Source: Albugo candida
Taxonomy: Eukaryota > Oomycota > Peronosporomycetes > Albuginales > Albuginaceae
Length of the DNA: 64,000 bases
Reading direction: 5' to 3'
NCBI GenBank assembly: GCA_905220665.1
Contig: CAJNAR010000173.1
Location: 248,001 to 312,000, forward strand
Part shown: one piece after another, positions 1 to 12,649 of the stretch
How the letters are laid out: each line of letters opens with the position of its first letter
Position numbering within the stretch: the first letter of the stretch is position 1
Program-made: the position numbers and the translations under genes
Notes under the pieces: model-generated
Seen by the model: the letters and a program-made list of their open reading frames with translations, nothing else
Database searches by the model: none
Told to the model about the DNA's origin: nothing

Positions 1-3000
1 GCAGTATCTCTGATTGTTTTGCTTGGTCGGGCTTTCAGCCGACAGATCATACATACGAGCCCGTTGATGAAGAATTTTATGATTCCGACTTTTTTGTCCA
101 CAATGAGTCAAAGTTTTTCCGACAAAAGAAAGAAAAAGACGCGCTGTTCAAACAGCGTCGAATGGACAAGCTTTGGGATTTTCGTGACATCCGAGGAAGA
201 AGAAGTTTCTAGAATGATACATCAAGCGACCTGGCCACTATCATTTCAGGAAGCCCATGCACAAGACGCTCCTCTTTCAGTGATCATATACAGAGAGCAG
301 ATGCGTTCTTTTGATACAAATGGAATAGAGGGTGATCAGCTTACCGCATACCCCGAATCCAATCGAGACACCTTTGCACCGATTCATCCACCCCCTTGGC
401 TTCTTGACAACCAGCACATTCCAAATTGTATAGATGTAGAAGCGCGAAATAAGGATTCCAAGTCTACTAAATTCACAAATTTTGTGTCAGATTCTGACAT
501 ACAGACACTCTTTACAGACGTGGTGGCGTGGATAGGCAATCGAATCGATGTCGTCAAAAGTACACTGGATTGCTTACAGCCAGAAGATCCAGCTTCTCTC
601 GCACAGATTAATACAACATTGGACATGGCTTACGTTGTCTTTGTCCTGACAAACGTTGATTCGGTGCCAGCTGTTTCAATGAAGGAGCAGTTGAGACAGT
701 TGCAGCAAAAAATCGTGGCGAGCATCATACAGAACATACAACCTGATATCTTACTTGAGCTATTGACGCTAAATAATACGGCAGCTTTGACGGTCCAACT
801 TTTGTTCAGGCGTTTGGAAACCTTTTTTTTGATCACGAAAGGGCCAAATGCTTTGAATACTCAAGCCAATGTTGCTCAATCTTCTATACGGCTATTGGCA
901 ACTCAACTGGCAATGCAAGTTGGAGCTCTGTTAGAGTCTCTTGTGACTTCCAAGAAAAAGATTACGAAATCTCCGACAGAATTCTGTGGGGTTAGTAAAC
1001 CCCAAATATCGTTTGGCTGGCCGTCACAAGAATCTCCTTCGGTGAACAGACGGAAGAGTCCGGTGTCAAAATCGTTTTCAGATACGCATACTTCACTAAT
1101 TAACGATGTTCCTGGCGAATGTTACCTCGCATCCGAAAAAGAGGCTGACTTTTTAGATGAAAGGTACATTTGTGCTTCTCTAAGCAGAGAATTATAAATT
1201 CTATACAACTTGCTCATCCATATCTCTGATTTAGCGCGGAAACTCGTGGAGGGGTAAAACAAAGTTTTATTCGACACGATATCCATGTAAACGTCCGGAT
1301 GTGGGCTCTCCGACTCCTGACGAATCTGGATATATCCTCTGCTATCAACATCATCCAAGATGTGGCTCAAGAGCTCCAATTGACACCTGAGGCTTTGATT
1401 GCACTAGCATCGTTTTTGTATCGTTCTCATCCAACTGAACAAAATCCCGAGTCACATTTTTTGGAGTGTTCGGAATCAGTCAAACGTCTTGCTCTCTTCC
1501 TACGACTTTTAGATTGTGCAATGGAAGATATTGAAAAAGAAGCAGCCTCGACACGCCTGGATGTGAAGGAATTTTTCGCCAAGGATGTGACAATTGAGAA
1601 AAAAGCAGGCGATCGGGTTTTTGCTTTCTACTATCAAGCGTTCGTTGCTTTGAAAGCATGTCTTTCTACTTTTGAAAAACAGAAGAAAAGCTTGCTTCAT
1701 CTCACAACTCAAAGTATTCTGCCGGTGGATCTGACAAATATGATCACAAAAATGCTAGAGTGTACAGCTCAGGTAGGCTCCGAAACAAGATATTGGACTT
1801 TAGAGGTCATTCAACTGCAGGTTTTTGAGATTTCTTTCCGTCTGGATCCCGAATATGCGGCCGAATTTCCAGACCATTGTATGCAACATCTACTACATTC
1901 CGTTCCTTTTGTTCGCATTATTGCTGCTCGATGCCTTCAGTCAGTATTCTACATGTATCCCAGCGGTGGGGCTCAGATTTTCTCAACGCTTTTGCAAGTT
2001 CTGGACGAAGAGTATTTTAGCAGTAAGCAATCCGCCCAAACTACAGATGAATCAAAGCACGATCTTCCATGGAACAGTCGTGTCATGTGGCATCTATTGT
2101 ATGTATGTGGGTCATCCGATATCAACGTGTTGCCGAGTGCCCTGGCCGTTTTCCTGTGGTCATTGCGTCATTTGTCCCACCGTTTTGAGCCCGGTAACAT
2201 ATATTCCGCCGCACATGAGTGGTTGCGGTCTATTGGCAATTTTTATGGCTATCCAAGCGCACAAGACATGATGAATTCTCATATGCTTCAGGTATGGATG
2301 CAGTGGTGCCTCAAGCTGGGTGTAGATGGTTCAACCGAAAGACCTTTTTCAATTCTTGAGGCACTAGAAGCATTCCCTGTATACATCCTGAGTCCTTTAA
2401 GTGTACGAACAAGCTCAGAACATGCGTCAATCCCATGTATTGCACCAAGATTTTTCTTACGACACATTAGTGTCATACTTCCAGTAGCAATACTTGTGCA
2501 AGCGCGAGTCGCACACACCCAGGGCACGAGAATTCACTTCAAAAGTATTCAAGAGGTATATTCTTATCTCGTGGACGACGATCATAACGCTATGAAGAAT
2601 ATTGGGATCCATTGTATCAGCGATTCGATAGCACTGGCCGCAGTGCTTTCAACGTTTGGTGATCGCCTTGACAACGCAGGACAACGAAAGCATGTGGCTG
2701 ATTTGGCTGCAGTAATTATCAACGCAATAAAGGATGAAAACACGCTTAACGATGAATTTTCTTCCGACCAACTGACATGCATTGTTGCAAAGATCACGCA
2801 GCTGGCTATGTCTGTCTATCTTCCCGAGTCTTGGATATCGAGCGGAGAAGAATCCACGTATTCAACGGTGCTAATCGCTATGGTAAGTGGACATGATGAC
2901 CGGAAATTCTGGAAAGCAGCCTTACTGAAACTTGAAGAAGAGTTCCTTCGTGTTCCCACTCAAATGATCGAAAAACCGCTGGATCGCGTCAATCTACCCC

Positions 3001-6000
3001 AAATATACGCATGTGTATGGTTATTGCTGCTGACAACCAGCTGCGATTCTCATTCGACACGAGCAGAACCAACTGTGGACTGCCTGGAATGTCTGATTGA
3101 CCAAACAAAAAGCTTCTGGACCGAGCAAGAAGCACTATCTCGATTTATCATGCACATTCTTTTCACTACCACCCACCATCTCTTGTCCACTTTGTCGACG
3201 ACTACAAAGCACTTTGTCAAATCTAGTCACGAATATACCAAAGCTCTAGACCGTGCACCGGTGGAAGCTACCAGTATCATCGACTCTGCGGAGCAATTGA
3301 CACGGATTCTTTGTACGCTGAGTGAGATATTGGCACAGGAACCAGCTTCAACGCATGCCTTAGGTAGAAGGCTTACTTGGATGACAGAGCACGTTTGCAG
3401 GATGATGCAAGTTGCCAACGATTCGAAGTATTTAGACAAAATTAAGGCAAATTTGGAGGCTTTAACACTCCTTCTAGTTCAGGTGGCGGAGATTTCAGAT
3501 AAGACTTGGCTCAATTCAGATTCAATTCGAAGCGGTTTATCTCCACGCTTGGACGCGCTGAAAGTTTTGTTTGAGAAAGCGAAGGTTAAAAATGATCAAC
3601 GACATGGAATGAGATGGGGTGAACCACCTACAAATCATTTATATCAATCGCGCCCAGGACTCTTTGCTACTCAAAATGAGGATGATGAGCTACTACGAAA
3701 CATCCAAGATGCTAAAACGCTTCTTCATAGCAATCTTGGCAGGTCTTCAGAGAACATAGATGACATCACAAGTATAACGTCTCGACTACTTCGATCATTG
3801 CTGCACGAGTACACCAGTCACGCTGATCAGGACGATATAATATCGACTCATTTGCGCTGCATACAAGCTCAAACACTTGGGGAACTTGGTGCACTTGATC
3901 CGTACGTGTTCTCGTTGACTCCAGATTATGGGCAGGAAGAAAGGGTGCAATCCTGGAAAGGAATGGTCAGGCAAACCGCGTACAATGGGTCCGCTAACCA
4001 TGGTTCAAATATGCCACTCTCCATGCATGAGGTCATGATCTCGGAACTGGTAAGAATCCTTTTCCACCCACACTCATCCAGCCAATGGATCAGTCCATTC
4101 CACACTGCGCGAGTACTACGAAAAGTCTTGAGTACGTTGTGTCGGCTGGTATCTTCAGATTGTGCCAACCAAGCATTTATGAATTGGAATTGCAAGGAGC
4201 CAGGTCTGAAGTGCTTTGTCGAACAATTAGCGTCAGTCACTTTGATCAATTGGGACCAAGAATGTCTTTTTTTTGAACATAGAACAGGACCCGTCCATTT
4301 CATTTGGTCACTCCCCGGTAAATCAGGGTTTGACTCATGGATCACCCATACCACAACGTCTATCTTGAAAGTGAGCGCATCTTTGGATGAGAAACTTAGC
4401 TCTTTGGCCTGTGATGTCTCCATTATCGCGCTTCAACCTGGCCTTGCATGTCAATTGTTTCCGCACATCCTTTACATTATCTTTCAAAAATACAGCAAGG
4501 ACAATCAAATCTTCAAGGATATCGTGGACGGACTTGAAAGTATTTGTTCGTCTCATAGAATACAGGACATTGAGTCATACCCTAGTGCTGACCGATATGC
4601 GGTACAGTTCTTGATGCACAGTTTAAATTTTGTTCGCGAGAGAGAGAAGAGAGAATTCATGGAGATGGTGAATGTGCGGCCTGGGCGACCTAGCTATATA
4701 TTGCGCGGTATATTGGCTCCTATTGACTTGCTCACGGTTGCAGAGGCTACGATTCACGTGAAAATGCCATGTTCCGCCATGCAATATGTGGAAATGTGGA
4801 TGGAAAGAACGTACGGAGAACTCGTTAATTTGGGTCGCGTTACGCCTGAAACCCCGGGGAAGAAGAATCTCGATAGAGCTCGCAATATCTTACTGGAAGC
4901 GTACCAGTTTGATGCAACGAATGCAGACGCCATGGATGGATTCAATGAAAAACTCTCCACATCTCAGCGAATATTGTCGCACACTCACGGAAAAGATTAC
5001 GCAAAAGCACTTCCACTGCTTGATGCAATTGTTCAATGCTCTCATTTTTCAGGGTCTGGTCAGCTTAACAATAACATTGAGAGCTTGTTATATTGTCTTC
5101 GAAGGCTGGGGTATGAGCATTTGCTTGGTGCATGTGTGAACCTTACCTCGCGCTCAACAGCTGATAGATCGGAAAACGGCATTAAGCTGCAAGTACAAGA
5201 ATATGAGTATGAGAAGCGCTGGCACCAATTGGAATGGGATAAAAAAAGTGATCTGGCTGCGCTCATGTCTTGGCATGATCAAGAGGACGACAAGGAGAAA
5301 GTAAGATATCGACATCATTGCACGTTATTTCATGCTCTTAGAGCCCTGGTGAAGAACGATACAGAACAAACACTTGGAATAATTCAAGAAAGCCAACTCG
5401 CGATCCTCAAATTGGTTCAATTCGCGGTATGTGGGCAAGAGCAAGTGGCAGATTCTCATAAGGCTCTATTGCATCTGCAGCATCTCAAAGAAGTATACGA
5501 TGCCACCAAACTTCTTTGCCGAACCGACAAAGAGAAGTCCAGCGCACATTCTTGGGAAATTTTGCTTCATCAGTGGTTCAAAAGACATGATCGAATCCGA
5601 GGAGATTTTGATTCACTGGAAAGCATTCTCAGGCTGGAGGAGACATTGCTGAAACTCCTTATACAGCGCGAATGGATCGCTATTGATAAGCAAGAATCTA
5701 ATGCGCGCTATCTGGAGCAGCAAACTAGTGACTGGTCTTCAAACGCGCTGGCAAAAATATATCTTTTGCTTGCTTGTTCTAGTCGAAAGAGCAAAAGGAT
5801 CGCGACTGCGACCAAAGCCTTACTATTCTTGCAAGAAATGGATGAGTCTCGACGTCTTTCATTTGAGCACATGATACAGTGGCGCCTGGAGAAATCAAAG
5901 CTTTCATGGGCTCAACGAGATCATCGAAGCGCAATCCAAACAGCTCAAGTCGTGCTCCATCAAATCGATGCTTCATCTGAACCTCGTCACACCCTGCTGG

Positions 6001-8219
6001 TCAATGTGCTCACGACTTTAGGAAGCTGGCTCGCTTCTCAGCGGTCAATTAACTCGCACGTCATTATAAACGAGTATTTTTTACGAGCGACGAAGATAGC
6101 AGACTGCGCACTAACTGAAAGCGGATCTTTTCGAGTCTTGGTCAAGGCATACAGAGCGCTAGGCAATTACATGGCAGATATGTATCAACAAGTCCAGACG
6201 CGAGTATCGTCAAATGAATGGCTTGCGGGAAAACGTGTCGCGGAAGCACGACAACGAGAATTGAGAGCATGTTTGGATATGGAAGAGAGCAAACAGAAAG
6301 AAAGTCGAGCTCATATCCACACACTTACGAAAGAGATTGAATTTGATCACAAAGAACGGGCCAAAGTGGAATCTTCTGTCGATAATTTCTTGATAGGAGC
6401 CTTGCAGAACTATAGCAAAGCTCTTCAACACACTTACATCAAGGGAGAGCTCGCAATGATCTTCCGGCTTGTATCTTTATGGTTCAGTAATAACCACAAA
6501 AGTGCTGTGAATGAAACGATACATCTGGTAGCGGAGTCGATCCCTTCATATAAATTTGTGCCGCTCTCTTATCAAATCATCTCGCGTATTGGCTCAGAGC
6601 CCAATGGAATTGGTACCAAATCACAAGAGTTTACATTTGAACGCGTGCTGAATGAATTGGTAATGAAGCTAGCAGAACAGCATCCACACCATGTCTTGAT
6701 ACATTTGATTGCTTTGCGTAACTCGGCTGACGTAGAGGGAAGAGGTGCTGCTGAGTTTCGAGTCAACGCTGGCGATGCCAAAGCGCAAGTCGCAGAAGAA
6801 TACATGAATAAATTATACGCAACCAAGCAAGGAGATTTACTGAGGGGCCTGCATCTCGTTTCTCAGGCGTATGGGACCCTGGCACTATTTGATACCCGTG
6901 AGGAACAAAAGAAAAGCAGAAAAATTTCTCTCTTAAAAGTCAAGTCACAAGTACCAACGCAGTCTAGACCTCACGGAAAACTGGTTTTATTTGACCATTG
7001 TACCCGCTACTTCCTGCAGAAAAATCAAAATGTTCACAATATGCCGGCTGTTCTAACGGACAGTATTGAGCCTCGCGCTGATATGGATTACTCGGATATC
7101 GCTCGAATTCGGAGTTTTGATCCAAATTTCACGGTCACTGAAACTGGCATTCATCGACCGAAGATTATTTACTGCTTTGGCAGTGATGGTCGGCGATACA
7201 AACAACTCGTAAAAGGAATGGATGACACAAGGCAGGATCTGGTCATTGAGCAGATGTTTGTGACGATGAATACATTTCTCCAGGAAGATCCCGCAACAAG
7301 GAAGCGAAAGCTACGTATTCGCACTTACAAAGTCGTTCCGCTCTCACCCATTTCAGGAGTACTAGAGTGGGTGGACTCAACTCTGCCGTGGGGTTCCTAC
7401 CTCGTTGGCCGAACGGGAAAAAAAAATTCCGCTCACGAACGATATCATCCTCATGAATGGAAACATATGGAATGTCGCAATCATTTGCAAAATTCTGTTG
7501 ATAAATTGGCTGCCTACCAGGAAATCGAAGCTAATTTCACACCTGTTTTCCACCATTTTTTTCTCGAAACTTACCCCGATCCAGCAATCTGGTACCAATG
7601 CAGATTAGCTTACACAAAATCCGTTGCTGTCAACTCCATCGTTGGATACGTAGTGGGCATTGGAGACCGCCATTCTCAGAATATTTTAATTCATAAAGAC
7701 AGCGCAGAGCTTGTCCATATTGATTTTGGTGTTGTATTCGATCAAGGGTTAGCATTGCTTACCCCAGAGACAATACCGTTTCGTCTCACAAGAGATATAG
7801 TGGACGGTATGGGAGCCACAGGTTGTGACGGGGTATTCACCCATTGTGCTCAAGAAACCATGAGATTATTGCGAAACAAAAGCTCTTCAGTGATCACAAT
7901 TCTCGAAGTGTTTGTTTATGACCCGCTATATCGATGGACAATATCTCCTTTGAAAGCATTACAATTACAGTGCAACCGCCCGATGATTTCCGAAAGACCA
8001 AAATCTTCTTCCGTACACCACACGAAGCAGGACGCCAAAAGAAATCACAACGATGCTGCTGCTAGAGCGCTTATACGCGTCAAACAAAAGCTCGAGGGAT
8101 ATGAGGATCCTAACGGTAATGCACTTAGCGTAGAAGGTCAAGTCAAGTATCTTGTTCAGCAGGCGCAGGATCCACAAAATTTGTCATGTCTTTTTCCCGG
8201 GTGGGCGCCATGGATGTAG
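1..8219 (+). CDS. ATM: ATM/Tel1-type PI3-kinase-related checkpoint kinase (5' end outside window)
   Basis: This is a DNA double-strand-break checkpoint kinase of the PIKK family, which phosphorylates SQ/TQ sites in nuclear targets. The body is a helical-repeat solenoid. Kinase motifs lie near 7200-7760 (GMDDTRQD, GIGDRHSQN, HIDFGVVFDQG) and a C-terminal FATC ends in FPGWAPWM, closely matching the ATM terminus rather than ATR, TOR or DNA-PK. An intron at 1164-1234 (71 nt, GTACAT...TTTAG, phase 2) joins the first long open stretch to the 6.9 kb exon. The left edge seems to hold one more intron: the frame that looks coding over about 3-204 (with YDSDFFV and KEKDALFKQRRMD) differs from the frame after 281, and a donor at 184 or 205 with an acceptor at 280 (CTCTTTCAG) restores frame. 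The true start lies upstream of base 1. Family assignment is very secure; the 5' exon structure is inferred. Confidence 0.93.
1164..1234 (+). other. Spliceosomal intron in the ATM gene
   Basis: GT at 1164 follows AAG and the acceptor is TGATTTAG. Removing 71 nt joins codon AG|C and links the two long open frames, one of which otherwise meets TAA at 1195 and the other TGA at 1227. Confidence 0.8.
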
Positions 8220-8303
8220 TGCATTCATAGCCATTTGATTCGCTATTAAGTGATTACGATGGCTCTGATTGATTAAATTGCTGCAGCCATCAAAGAACAC
8301 AAA

Positions 8304-8504
8304 ATGCCAACCATTATCGATGTTGCGCACAAGACCGCGGCTGCAGGACTTATTGGGCTTACAATCTATGGTCTCGTGGACGTATCGCGAGGTTTCAGCA
8401 TCCTCGTCAAACGTAACATAGATCGCAAGCACGCTGCAAAATCATCAGAAATGGAAAAGAACGCACACTCTCCATCGACAGCTGGTCCAGGTCCGGAACC
8501 ATAG
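8304..8504 (+). CDS. COX14-like small mitochondrial membrane protein
   Basis: A 66-residue protein beginning MPTIIDVAHKT, with one hydrophobic segment (about residues 14-30, GLIGLTIYGL) followed by basic residues and a polar tail. Human COX14, a cytochrome c oxidase assembly factor of the inner mitochondrial membrane, has the same plan: an MPT start, a YKT-like motif, one membrane span containing a TVYG-like motif, then a basic stretch. The assignment rests on that recalled resemblance and on size, so it is tentative. The gene starts only 85 nt after the ATM stop on the same strand. No intron is needed. Confidence 0.5.
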   Translation: MPTIIDVAHKTAAAGLIGLTIYGLVDVSRGFSILVKRNIDRKHAAKSSEMEKNAHSPSTAGPGPEP

Positions 8505-8599
8505 GAGCTTGCACTTACAAAGCGATGCATTCCAATCAGTGTGACTTTGTCGCTATAGTAAAGCTGTAACCATTCAATATAATTTTTATTACAACCCTT

Positions 8600-11260
8600 C
8601 TCTCGAGACTAGTTGCAGACAGGACAATATTGATCAATACTCCAATCCCGACGCTGATAGTGGCATCGAATCCGTTGTAACAATTTTGGAAACTTAAGAT
8701 CGAGTTTGGCAAGTCTTGCTGGAATCTTGGCTTATTTCCTAGATCAAATTATCAGTGTGTACATTCGATATTGAAGAGTTCTGATCTCGCTCAGAGATAC
8801 TGTCATTGCCAGACCTTCGTTCTGATACGTATATGTCACAGCTCTTTGTACTCCGAATGAAAGACGCGGAGCTCTGACAATAAGCAGGTTATCATACTGC
8901 CTGATTAATTGCATTGGATAACATCAACACTTCAGCATTATGATTTTTTGGCTATCGAATTCGCACAGCCCATCATACTCGGTTGTATAATCTCTGCATT
9001 TGATAGATGATCGACCATCCTCAATATGGATGTTCAATGAATCATTTTCTGATTCACCAACTTATAAGTTGAACGGCAATAAGCGATAGCTATTTTGTGA
9101 AGCTCTTTGTGAAGTCAAGGCCGAATAGATGCTAGGACTATCGATTAACGGATATGTTTGAGATTTTGTCGATTCTCAAATTTGGATTTATTTGATTGCC
9201 AAGCAATGAGTAAAGAAATCTTGGAACGCCGTAAGCCGCTAAAATGACCAACGATTAATGATAAAGACTTGGAGTTATTGTGCCAATAAAAACGTAGCGG
9301 TAGGAGTAGACATAGAAATGATCAAAATATCAAGTTGTCGTATTGTTCTTCAATTTTAGCGCGTCCTTCGCTTACTGACGTTAATTTAGAAGAGGTAATG
9401 ATGGCGTATCGAATAGCAGCATTACTCTTCTAATTATTTCGCACCTCCTGACCAGCTACTGTAAGAATCTATTGCTCTTTAGACTTGCAGCGTTCGCAAT
9501 CTATGAAGCATAGTTTCAAGATAAAGAATAAATAGCTTCGAAGCAACACGCACTAACTCTAGCCGAATCCGACTCCTGTTTCTGTGCAAAGAAAACAGTA
9601 ACCGCTGTCAGTCTCAGGGATACTTGCAATCGAACACCTAGACCAGTAACATGAGTCTCTAGGACAATCAGGATACACACTGAAAAAAACTTCACGTCAG
9701 GAGCATCCCACAATATTGATTCGGTAAAAAGGGGACATTTACAGCTCGAATCGCGCAGTCATAGTTGTTATGCAGCCCCACTTGATGTATGTTTGACGGT
9801 CTACAGGGACTATATCTTGCGTAAACCTTCCAAGGCAAAGCAGCTTCTTTTTTATTTTACTTTATTTTATTGTAGATTTCCCAAAGGGACATTTGTGGCA
9901 AAATTGTGATTGGCTTGATAGCGGCAACATGCGCAATGAAAAAGAAACAGACTAGTATAGCTCATAAGAAAGCTGAGTGATGTATACCCGTAATGCAGAA
10001 TCGATCCCACGAGCAACCTCTCACATTTTTACAACGGTGGCGCTCATAGCAGATCTCTTCCTAGATATGCTCACTAGTATATTGAATGCACAGGTTCTCA
10101 TCTCATTTGTCGTGGCAGTTCAAACACTTCACTTTCCGTTGGAACGAACGTGCTTCACAAATCGCCGATTGCGCACAGCAAACGTGAAGAATTTATAAGG
10201 AAGAACTTGATGAAGTATATGGAATCGATCTGACAATGTCATGGGTAAAACTTTGTCAATGCGCGGCTAGCAAATAGTATGTACGTTGGTCGTAGCATTA
10301 CGTCAGTGTTGAACGTGACCATGCAGCACTAAAAAAGTGTCGTAGGCTCGACTAATTGTTAGTGAGTGTTTTGACCGCAGGCCCCATGCCAGCTTTTTTA
10401 TGATTATGTGGTCGCTTGTCGGCGGTTTATAGACAAAAGTCTGCGTATAAAATGCCATGCACTGTGCTATCAGAATCTATGGCTTTTGTCAAGGCCGCAA
10501 AACTCTTCAGAAGACGTCTACTTACAGGTCTACTTGCCGTGTAGATGGCATTCCTTGAAATGAATATGCGAGCATAGGCTTATCTACATCATACAGAAAA
10601 AATCCATCAGAATCTACTGGCGCTTCATCAAGATTTGAATGTGCCCGATTTTGTATCCTTTCATGTTCCTGGGCGTCACGAAGCATTTAAGACAAGGGAA
10701 GGCTGTCTACATACAGTATTCTGGGCACGAATATTTCAACGGAAAAGCAACAAATCAGATAAATTATAGCCTGTTTCATGACCTTATTATATAGCGTACG
10801 AGAATCGAGAGCGCCAATGAAAGAATATTAAGGAACACCTTGCGTCATCGTATGTTACAGCGTCAAAAAGTATCCACGCTACGCCTTTGTTGTTTTTATC
10901 GTCAGGCACAAAATGTAGACTGGCAACCAAACTGATCTGCTTGAAAGCAGCATCCGCTTTTTCATTGAAAAGCCATGAGTCTTCATCATTTATATCGGAT
11001 GAATAGCGTGACATCTACTCAATCCTGCAGTCATTTCACGTTCCTCAATGAGAAGCAGGATTCAAGCCACGGAAAAACGTGAGTGGTCTGCCATGAAAAG
11101 AGTTTTAGCTTGCCATTAATACCGATTGCCGATTCTTACCTAGACATTGTCGAGCTCGCATAGAAAATGAGGCGCATGAGCACCAAGAAATAGACAAGTA
11201 CAAATGCAAGTGCAACTCGGATCCTAGTCCTAGTCGGATGGCACTGTTCAGCCTAGTGTG
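8600..11260 (-). pseudogene. Possible decayed or unrecognised multi-exon gene
   Basis: Reading the minus strand, a series of protein-like open patches follow one another. Near 11240-11130 a hydrophobic segment (VALAFVLVYFLVLM) ends at a GTAAGA donor. At 11014-10850 there is an acidic/polar patch. At 10715-10525 a patch starts at ATG and ends at GTAAGT. At 10460-10330, 10265-10145, 9045-8920 and 8920-8780 there are further patches, and one near 8725-8605 ends in DQYCPVCN and a stop. Adjacent patches are often in the same frame but separated by stops, and I could not find a set of introns that gives one continuous frame. It may be a pseudogene, an intron-rich gene with unusual splice sites, or chance. 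I recognise no family. Confidence 0.25.
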
Positions 11261-11277
11261 GCGCACTTTGGGACCGT

Positions 11278-11322
11278 TTTTACAATTTTACAACTTTACA
11301 GCATTTACAGCATTTACATGCT
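11278..11322. repeat. Degenerate TTTACA-type tandem repeat
   Basis: Five near-copies of TTTACA with short spacers, two of them as TTTACAGCA, run head to tail just downstream of a GC-balanced stretch. The array is short and impure. No role is suggested by its context. Confidence 0.45.
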
Positions 11323-12183
11323 GCAGTGTCTCGTATTAAGGTGGCTGAGGCTACCGCGATACGTGATTATCAAGGAGAAGACATATTATCATCTCTCACA
11401 GGTATTTCACGAAACGTTTTTATATGTATATATGTTATTTAAGATAGCCTAGGCAACTAGAGAAGTCAGTTAGTCTAATTCTAGTAATATAGACACCTTC
11501 AACTGAGCACCAAGAAAAAGTGCTAGAGAGAATTTTGAAGATATCAGACTCGTAAATAAGTCAAAAATGTGCAATTGTCTGCGTACGGATGAATAGGTCG
11601 TTTAGACCTAAGTCGCTTCTTTTAACCTAATCCAGGTGTTTGGGAGATGCAGAAGTGTGTCAAAAAGGGCTGTAATTTTGGCATTTCCTGTAGTTTACAT
11701 TGTCAACCAACCTTGATAGAAAACAAGCAAACTTGTTGAAACCTAGCGCAATCATCCCAAGGCAGAGTCAGCCGTTTGCGAAAAAACATCTTTGCATATA
11801 CTCGTGCACAGAAAATGACGAGATGTGAGATATGCTGCTGTCCAATTTTCGTAGCAGCGACGTGGTGGTCAACGTTGCTGTAACAGGGAAAGGCGGTGCC
11901 AAAAAGTGGGATGAAAATCTTGCTTTTTTTGAATAGTTAGGACCCTATATATCGCTCAATGAATGCATTGGCAGCGGGAAATGGGAAAACCTAGACTTGA
12001 GGGGATTTGTACAATGCGGCGATGTGATAACCCAATCACTAGAAATGTTGGGTTGTTGTATCGGTGGCTTGCGTAGTACTCGGAATAGGGGTTTCGAATG
12101 AGCACCCTTTGCATGGATGAGCCCAGGCCATAATCATTGGTGGCAGCGAGCTCATGTCACTGAAGAGTTCATACGGAGGAGTG

Positions 12184-12191
12184 TATAAAAG
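12184..12191 (+). promoter_or_regulatory. TATA-box-like element before the secreted orphan gene
   Basis: TATAAAAG lies 39 nt before the ATG at 12230. The spacing suits a TATA box with a very short leader. Oomycete promoters are usually Inr/FPR-driven, so this is suggestive only. Confidence 0.35.
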
Positions 12192-12229
12192 AATTGGGGA
12201 CAAGAAGAGCACTTGAACGTAGTAAAGCA

Positions 12230-12649
12230 ATGGTAGCGTGGTCTAAAAAGCGATTTGGAGGTTACTTATTGCCTCTCGTAATATCGGTAGCATTGCTGAA
12301 TGGCTCTGTATTCACTGCCGCCACGTCTTTCCAGGCGGCTCCAGAAGACAGTCAAATGCAGCGTGCATTGGGTAATAAAGAAGAGACAAAGTCTGAGATA
12401 AAATGCCTGAGCGATACTAATCAAATTCCCTTGGATGCAGCCGGGACATCAACAGCGAAAAGCGATTCCACTGGCAGTGGACCGACCATAGGTCAAATCA
12501 GGGTGGGAATTGGAGCAACATTTATTAAAACACGAAAGAAAGTGTCTCCAGTAATCGATAACGTGGGCAATACTATATGTACTCTAGTCGGAAAAGGAAA
12601 AGCGAGACTTGTTGACAACCTTAGCAACATCGATCCGAATTCCAAGTAA
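12230..12649 (+). CDS. Small secreted orphan protein (candidate effector or surface protein)
   Basis: A 139-residue protein with no family that I recognise. The N-terminus has a classical signal peptide: basic residues (WSKKRF), a hydrophobic core (YLLPLVISVALL), then a likely cleavage after FTAA around residue 31. The mature part is polar, Lys/Ser/Thr-rich and ends with a basic segment (KTRKKVSP, GKGKARL). There is no RXLR or CHXC motif in the first 60 residues; QRALG is the nearest thing and is not an RXLR. The open frame extends upstream, but without an earlier ATG, so the start is 12230. It sits alone in an 8 kb gene-poor island, a setting typical of fast-evolving secreted proteins in plant-pathogenic oomycetes. 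The effector role is inference. Confidence 0.55.
   Translation: MVAWSKKRFGGYLLPLVISVALLNGSVFTAATSFQAAPEDSQMQRALGNKEETKSEIKCLSDTNQIPLDAAGTSTAKSDSTGSGPTIGQIRVGIGATFIKTRKKVSPVIDNVGNTICTLVGKGKARLVDNLSNIDPNSK

Larger units (their letters stand above)
8520..12180. other. Gene-poor 3.7 kb interval
   Basis: No complete gene could be supported here. The plus strand holds only short chance ORFs. A T-rich tract lies at 9846-9881, and a degenerate TTTACA-rich repeat at 11278-11322. The minus strand carries several coding-looking patches between about 8600 and 11260, described in a separate entry. Confidence 0.6.
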
